From Apostichopus japonicus (lineage: Eukaryota; Echinodermata; Holothuroidea; Aspidochirotida; Stichopodidae), in NCBI RefSeq assembly GCF_037975245.1, contig NC_092580.1, positions 1,158,501 to 1,222,500 on the forward strand: a DNA stretch of 64,000 bases. Reading direction: 5' to 3'. Below, piece by piece: positions 58,741 to 64,000 of this stretch. A model generated the notes under the pieces. That model searched no databases and was not told the DNA's origin. It worked only from the letters and a program-made list of their open reading frames with translations. The stretch's first letter is position 1, and each line of letters starts with the position of its first letter. The translations under genes and the position numbers were made by a program.

Positions 58741-60107
58741 AGATGGCATACTCATATTAGCATTTACATCAATCCACCACAAGTGTTCTCATTCAGAAAA
58801 AGCAACAGGAGAACAAATTTCTTGATATGTTATCAATTAGTGTCTGGTGTTTTCTTGGCAGGGATGTTAAGGAGCATGAAAGAGAGTACAAGTGATACAA
58901 AAATTTGGTCAGTTGAGGTAAGTTTAGACCAATTTAGGCTTCCCTGGAACAGCATACAGAAATTGATTTCTGCTGAGTAAAGAGGTTTGTTTACAAGTGA
59001 GGAAAACTTCAGTCTCTCATAGTAAACAAGCAATCTGCATGGTTATGATATAGAAAATTGAGGGTGCTATGAATGGCCAACTTGTCAGCTATCCAGTTAT
59101 TGGTTGCATTTAGCTTGTGAGAGCTAAATAGATTAAGGGATCACATTACTTTTTGATTTAGTGTGTATTGGGTAGTGTTTGCACAGGTTATCCGGGTACC
59201 CGCCCGACGCCATACTACCCGGTTCCTAATTTATTACCCACATCTTCCGTAGTGTGATATAAAAATAAAAATTAAAAAAAATCGCAAATCGATGGTTAGG
59301 CAGATTTCCCATTGACTTAGTGTGGTGTTAGGCTACCATGTGTCGAAGATAACAGCAATAACGAAAGTACTCCATGGATATCTTATAACTGCGTCACAAT
59401 TTCAGCGAATAAACAGATGGTTAGGCCTAGCTAGATTTCTCATTGACTCAGTGTGGTGTGGTGTTTGGCTACCATGTGGAAGAAATTATTATTTATTCAT
59501 TCGTTTATTTCATGGAAGGAAAGGCTGACAAGGAATTTTATGAGATGTTTACGGATTATAGACGGGATAACTAAAAAATAATAATCGCAAGTGGCTGTTA
59601 AAGTGTTTACTAATCGTTTATTCCAAATGCGATCAAATTGTGCGAATCGCACAATCTCGCGGCTAATGCGAACCCTGGGCCTGCCTAATAGATAGTAGTA
59701 GTAACAACTGTTTACGAGCTAAATTGGATATTTATATGGTGAGATCAATAGACGTGGAGAGCAAGCAAAAGCCGCGACGGCAGTGCGATGTTAGTAGTAA
59801 TGTTAATTATATGAAGTTATTAACAAGTTAATGAAAGAAACAATAGCAAATAGAAATTATTGAGGAAGGTTTTATACCTTATCTTACACCTACGTTTTTG
59901 AACATGAAAACATTGTCAGTAGAGAATATGATTCATTTATTATGGCATCCAATATGTCATTTCTTGAAAATTGTGATACTCGAGGGTAAAACAATTTTTT
60001 TCCGGGTACCCGGATACCCGACGGGTAACGGCTCTTGGGTACCCGGTTCCCGATTTTTGGACCCGTGTAAACACTAGTATTGGGGCATTTAATAGGTGTA
60101 TACTACC
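58741..60107. mobile_element. MITE-like TIR element, copy 5, interrupted by a hAT element
   Basis: The left part (GATGGCATACTCATATTAG, 58,741 to about 59,172) and the right part (GGGGCATTTAATAGG to ATACTACC, 60,081-60,107) together match copies 1 and 2 end to end. The 904 bp between them is the hAT element at 59,173-60,076. Flanking TTA is present only on the left. Confidence 0.7.
59173..60076. mobile_element. non-autonomous hAT-type element (904 bp)
   Basis: The ends TAGTGTTTGCACAGGT and ACCCGTGTAAACACTA are inverted repeats matching at 14 of 16 positions. GTATTGGG flanks both sides (59,165-59,172 and 60,077-60,084), a perfect 8 bp target duplication. Subterminal GGGTACCCG-like motifs cluster at both ends, as hAT transposase-binding repeats often do. 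An internal imperfect duplication occurs (GATGGTTAGGC...CATTGACT near 59,290 and 59,409). No transposase is encoded. Confidence 0.9.
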
Positions 60108-61190
60108 ACAGACCCTTTTATCATGCCGACTAGTATTCAGCAATTGGTTGAGCAATATTGTGTGTCTATGTGAAGGACATTTTATTTGACCGCATAAGAA
60201 TCATAAACATTTTCAGAAGTCCAACACCTGTTAACAAACAATTTAATAACTTGTTAGTACTTTTATTTTACAATCATTTGGTCAGCATGGAATGTCATTA
60301 GTTGAATCACAGAAACTATATTTGGTAAGTTGAAACTATGAAGAATCAACAGTGTGTTTTGTTTGTTTACTATTAAAATAGGAATTAATGGCCAAAGAAG
60401 TTCAAAATTCCAAGGCTGCTACTAGTGCTTGAGGGAAGACTGAAAGCAGAAAGAATGCCTAATGACAGAGAAAGAAGACATTATACAGACACTGTGTGAC
60501 TGCATGGTAGGATATACATGGCTAAAATAGGTAAACAGTTTAATACTGTAAACTCACACTATATCATTGCCAAACAGCTCTCTGAAATCTGAAATAATCA
60601 CGAGGAGCGATTTAATGCTGCAACGTTATGCTGGAGACCCGACTTGCATTTGACAGATACTAATAGTGGGCCCAACTTACAATAAAGTGAGCCTAACAAG
60701 TAACTTTGAAACACTTCTTAAGTTCAGGCTCAACCTTGAAACTTATTTTTCGTGACGACCTTCAAAACTTGTTTTGCGACAAGCTCTGCTAACCTTTCAA
60801 CCAGAGACAAATAAATCATATTTGCTCACGCTCGAAATGATGCTGATTTAATAGTTGCGCGCAGATTCCTCACATCATGTGTATTTACTGCGTTACTAGC
60901 GGGGCCCTATGTGGGTGAAAGTGATTTGTATGTGCTTCCTCCTGCACTGCTGACAGCCGCCCAGTCCATACATTTGTATATTCCCACCTACGAAAACCAG
61001 TGTCTAATATGTTTATGAGCTTGCCGAACGTTACAACATCATACAGAAAGCCATGCCGGACAAAATTATATTTAATGAAATAGTAACATATACATTAGTT
61101 ACTATTTATAAATATATGATATACAAATATGTCATGCATAAACTATATACACGAGGTGTATGAGTAATCTGAATATAAAACGGCATTGCT
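60108..61190. other. no recognised feature
   Basis: This is AT-rich sequence with no open frame above about 60 codons of recognisable kind, no paired termini and no RNA gene seen. Confidence 0.45.
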
Positions 61191-61192
61191 TG

Positions 61193-61240
<48 letters not shown>

Positions 61241-61335
61241 AATATATATCTATATATATATATCTATAGATATATATATATATAGATATATTATAGATAT
61301 ATATTTATCTATATATATATATTATAGATATATAT
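61191..61335. repeat. (TA)n microsatellite with interspersed GATATA/CTATA
   Basis: Nearly pure TA dinucleotide sequence directly adjoins the terminal segment TATTGTAATAAACGTTAAC of the internally deleted Penelope-like copy. The other copy has the same arrangement at 62,320-62,465, so the tract is probably part of, or the target of, the element end. Confidence 0.9.
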
Positions 61336-61907
61336 ATTGTAATAAACGTTAACTATTACGAGTCCATTGCTGCTCCTTACCTATTTTTAATTTGTCAGCT
61401 AGACTTGTGTATTCATTGTCTATTTCGGTGGCGGTGTTGCGGTCCGCATATTTGTATTTCTGAGGTATGTTTACAGTTAGCAACCCACCATATTTGGCGG
61501 GGTCCATCTTGTACATGTTCCTGGTTTTGTCTGCCTCTACGAAGATTTCTTTAGAGGGTGTGATGTTTTCTATGTCCTTCTTGAGGTTGGACAGGAACTT
61601 CTCCATCACTTCGTTGAACTTAATGTTCTCGACCATTTCCAGCATATCGGACTGGAATGAGACCAACTCCAGGATTTGTGGGGGGATGCATCTGGATTTT
61701 AGCCCGTTTGCATCGGTGGTGGCGGTGTTGTCCTCGTCACGGCTGGTGTCACTCGTTTCCGCATCGGTGTCAGTATCGGCCAGGATGAATAATGCTCTCC
61801 ATCGCATCCATTTATCAGCTTCTCTGTCATCTCCAGCAGTCTTTTCAAGTATTCTCTAGTTGATGGCAAAGGAATGTTCTTGCCCGAGTAGTTCATATTG
61901 TATCTGT
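61336..61907 (-). pseudogene. Penelope-like element, internally deleted copy: N-terminal region joined to 3' end
   Basis: Reading leftward, [20 protein letters not shown] starts near 61,896. A frame change follows at about 61,810, then MRWRALFIL, an acidic run, CIPPQILELVSFQSDMLEMV, and VEADKTRNMYKMDPAKYGGL to YTSLADKLKIG. This is the N-terminal region that precedes the reverse transcriptase palm in Penelope-like retroelements, where ADKTxNMYKM is a recurring motif. After KIG the frame passes abruptly into the sequence GAGCAGCAATGGACTCGTAA, which is also the 3' terminal segment of the neighbouring copy (62,466-62,507). The whole RT and GIY-YIG region is missing, so this is an internal-deletion derivative. 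The stretch before the start (GGTAGTTCGTGGAATAG, 61,943 leftward) matches the sequence just after the stop codon of the other copy, as expected for a pseudo-LTR. Confidence 0.78.
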
Positions 61908-61940
61908 AATAAAGTATGGGTCACTATTCCACGAACTACC

Positions 61941-62093
<153 letters not shown>

Positions 62094-62146
62094 ATTAGAG
62101 AAAACCAGAGAAATAAGATATGACTCATAATTGACAAATAAGGAGT

Positions 62147-62207
62147 AAGTTTTAGAAAATCTATTGTAATTTTCGGTCCCCCCTGGGACCTTCGTCAGCA
62201 ATACTTG
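62147..62207 (-). ncRNA. candidate hammerhead ribozyme
   Basis: On the minus strand: CTGACGA (62,198-62,192), then one extra A, then a perfect 6 bp helix GGTCCC-AGGG-GGGACC (62,190-62,175), then GAAA (62,174-62,171). CTGANGA, helix II and GAAA form the conserved core of a hammerhead ribozyme. Helix III could be AAT...ATT (part of the GAAAAT/ATTTTC inverted repeat at 62,169-62,174 and 62,155-62,160). Helix I could include AAGT/ACTT (62,203-62,206 with 62,147-62,150) but is weak. Hammerheads are known in the pseudo-LTRs of Penelope-like elements, and this lies between two Penelope-like copies in the correct orientation. The extra A and the weak helix I suggest that it may be degenerate. Confidence 0.55.
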
Positions 62208-62241
62208 GCAGTTGAATGAGAAGTACAAAATGTGTTTATTA

Positions 62242-62262
62242 CATATATATATATATATATAT
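62242..62262. repeat. (TA)n tract flanked by an inverted repeat
   Basis: A short TA tract lies between AAGTACAAAATG (62,219-62,230) and CACTTTGTACTT (about 62,276-62,287), which are reverse complements with one mismatch, so the region can fold as a long hairpin. Confidence 0.65.
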
Positions 62263-62318
62263 GGAAGACTTCCTCCACTTTGTACTTTTGTGGCAAACAA
62301 ATAAATAAATAAATAAAT

Positions 62319-62465
62319 AATATATATATAATATATATATATATTTATATATATATATATATATATCTATATATATATCTATATATATATATATCTATAG
62401 ATATATATAGATATATTATAGATATATATTTATCTATATATATATATATATTATAGATATATATA
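62319..62465. repeat. (TA)n microsatellite next to (AAAT)n
   Basis: TA-rich sequence with GATATA/CTATA interruptions, very similar in texture to 61,191-61,335. An AAAT tetranucleotide run (about 62,298-62,318) precedes it. It abuts the Penelope-like 3' terminal segment at 62,466. Confidence 0.9.
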
Positions 62466-62573
62466 TTGTAATAAATGTTAACTATTACGAGTCCATTGCT
62501 GCTCGGAGTTGTACAGCGATCGTCAGGCCTACTGATCCGTATAAAATATGGGTCGCTATTCCATGAACTACCA
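62466..62573 (-). repeat. Penelope-like 3' untranslated / pseudo-LTR segment
   Basis: Two short blocks here recur in the neighbouring deleted copy. GGTAGTTCATGGAATAGCG just after the stop matches the sequence before the start codon there (61,905-61,943). The terminal GAGCAGCAATGGACTCGTAA with GTTAAC and TATTACAATA matches 61,336-61,363. Confidence 0.75.
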
Positions 62574-64000
62574 TTTGGGTTTGACACGGCTGGGTGGTTT
62601 CCTTTGGTGTCTGTTGCCATGTCTACAGGTAGAGATGAGCTCGCTTCTCTAGTTGAGCGTGTTGCCTTTGAGGATGGTAATTTGGAGCTTTTCTTTGCAA
62701 AGATTGCATAGACCAGAACCAGACTGCCGCTTGTGCGTTTGGACTGTGACACAATTTCCCAGTGTATTGAATATTCAGCTTTTTTCTCCTTGAGTTGCCA
62801 GATGTGTTTAGAGAGTTCCGTTTCTTTCTTATATCGGTCATGTTGGAATGATTTGGTGTGGTTGTTGTATCTCTTCTTAAATTCTCCGCTCGCGAGGCCT
62901 ATGTATGACGCGTTGTCGGTTCATGACGTGACTGTGGCTTTGTAAATGACGTCATTAACCAAGCAGTTGCCGCGAAGTGGGCTACTGTCTACTTCTCGGC
63001 AGTTGCATGTCTTTTCCTGGGGGGGGGGTTGGCTCGTTTCTTTCATGACCTTTGAGTTGTGTGACTTGATGATCTGTTGCATGTTTCTCATACAGCTGTA
63101 ACTTTATTTTGACTGTTGATCTGTTGAAGATTTTGTGTAGCTTGTTGGTCTGTGGGAATTGCTTGTCGATGAGTTTTAGGAAGTCCGCCGCAAAGTTGGT
63201 CTTTACGTTTTTGCTGTACGGGGGGTTGTACCATGTGATTTTTCTTGACCTGCATTTCTTGTTCTGTTTGGTGTCTTCGTTTTCCTTGTTTTGGTATTTG
63301 ATAGTATGGTTGTATCCAGCTGACCAGAGGGCATGATTGTAGGTGGGTGCTGCTTTCTTGAATGCATCCTGGTTAGATGATAGACCAGAGACTGTTCTTT
63401 CGATGGCTGGCAGTATGTTCTTTAGTATTGCGTGCGGGTGGTTCGAGTGTTGGCTTATGTAGATTGGTTCGTTGTTTGGTTTTCTGTAGGGCTGGTATTC
63501 ATGTTCAAAGTGACGTCAAGGAAGTTGACTGTTTTCAAGTTCGTTTGGACAGTGATTTTTAGTCCACATGTATGGACGATCTTGATTAGGGCTTTTGGTA
63601 TTCTGTCTGCTTTGCTGCCTGAGCATGACCTCATTACTGCTAGCCCATCGTCCCTGTTTAGAACCAAACCAGTGATATCGGGGTTTTTCTCCAGTTGGTT
63701 CAAAATGAATAGTCCCACCAATTTACAAACTTCCGCTTTGTCAAATGCAGCCATTGAGACGTGGAATTGGTTGACCGTGTCTCTCTTCTCGTTTGCCCTT
63801 GTGATCGAGAGATCTCCTTGCGTGCATGATAGTCTTGTATTCAGTATCACTGATTCTGGTGTATGCTTTGGCCCATGCTAGACATTTGTGTATGAGATCC
63901 TTGCTTATTGAAGGGTAAAAATCAACAATATCGAAGACCAGAAAGGTGAGACTGCTCTTTTCCTGTATATTTTTAATCCATTCCAGTACGCTTGTGGTAT
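62466..64000 (-). pseudogene. Penelope-like retroelement, RT to GIY-YIG half, decayed
   Basis: Entering from the right edge, the minus strand encodes FLVFDIVDFYPSISKDL (about 63,890-63,940), the RT motif A with its aspartates, then AEVCKLVGLFILNQLEKNP and the catalytic NRDDGLAVM (63,632-63,658), GLKITVQTNLKTVNFLDVTL, PYRKPNNEPIYI, and KITWYNPPYSKNVKTNF. A linker with CNCRE and the endonuclease motif VIYKATV...SYIGL...EFKKRYNNHTKSF (about 62,840-62,960) follow, then a cysteine-bearing tail CNLCKEK and a TAG at 62,570. This is the domain order of endonuclease-bearing Penelope-like elements: reverse transcriptase plus GIY-YIG nuclease. Frameshifts near 63,790, 63,510, 63,100 and 62,700 and stops near 62,932 and 62,650 show that it is inactive. 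The box before RDD is unusual (N where Y is common). The N-terminal part lies beyond the window. Confidence 0.85.

Noticed and set aside
62500-62545. Second hammerhead core (CTGACGATCGCTG on the minus strand, 62,520s)
   Set aside because: CTGACGA is present and GCTG/CAGC could pair, but no GAAA follows the helix, so the core is incomplete.

Overview
This is animal nuclear DNA, probably from a marine or other aquatic invertebrate. I see no host protein-coding gene that I can support. The eukaryotic assignment rests on a 42 kb satellite-like array, (TA)n microsatellites, and decayed copies of a non-LTR retrotransposon, a Penelope-like element with a GIY-YIG domain, a Mutator-like DNA transposon, three hAT-type elements, a pogo-like element and a small TIR family. 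The species cannot be named from the sequence.

Region 1 (1 to about 41,926) is one head-to-tail tandem array with a 155/156 bp unit, roughly 270 copies, which enters from the left edge of the window. Units are nearly identical through most of the array and are organised into nested higher-order duplications of 3, 5, 6, 11, 12, 15 and about 35 units. One half of the unit looks like a tRNA: it has a box A-like TGGCGCGGTTGG and, about 51-54 bp later, a box B-like GGCTCGAGACC. Units near the right edge match the tRNA consensus better than core units do (box B GGTTCGAGACC at 41,253, box A TGGCGCAGTTGG at 41,826). The array therefore looks like an amplified tRNA-derived, Pol III-type unit whose core has drifted from its ancestor. 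Long open frames run through the array on both strands only because 156 is divisible by three; I do not treat them as genes.

Region 2 (about 41,930 to 61,190) is AT-rich, CpG-poorer DNA made largely of nested mobile-element remnants. Three incomplete copies of a Mutator-like transposase remnant lie on the minus strand. Copy A (58.0 to 52.6 kb) is split by a 3.9 kb element with a TA target duplication and 28 bp perfect inverted ends, and that element is itself split by a 1.48 kb hAT element with a perfect 8 bp target duplication. Copy C carries a 5'-truncated LINE (50.46-51.59 kb). A 441 bp TIR family with GGTGGCATAC ends occurs five times, and one copy is interrupted by a 904 bp hAT element with a perfect 8 bp target duplication. 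A third hAT element lies at 48,908-49,849.

Region 3 (61,190 to 64,000) holds Penelope-like element sequence on the minus strand: the RT to GIY-YIG half of one copy (64,000 to about 62,466), then (TA)n tracts and a candidate hammerhead ribozyme, then the N-terminal part of a second, internally deleted copy (61,907 to 61,336). Both copies end in the same roughly 40 bp terminal segment, and both carry a shared segment after the stop codon or before the start codon, as expected for tandem elements with pseudo-LTRs. All coding remnants here carry stops or frameshifts.
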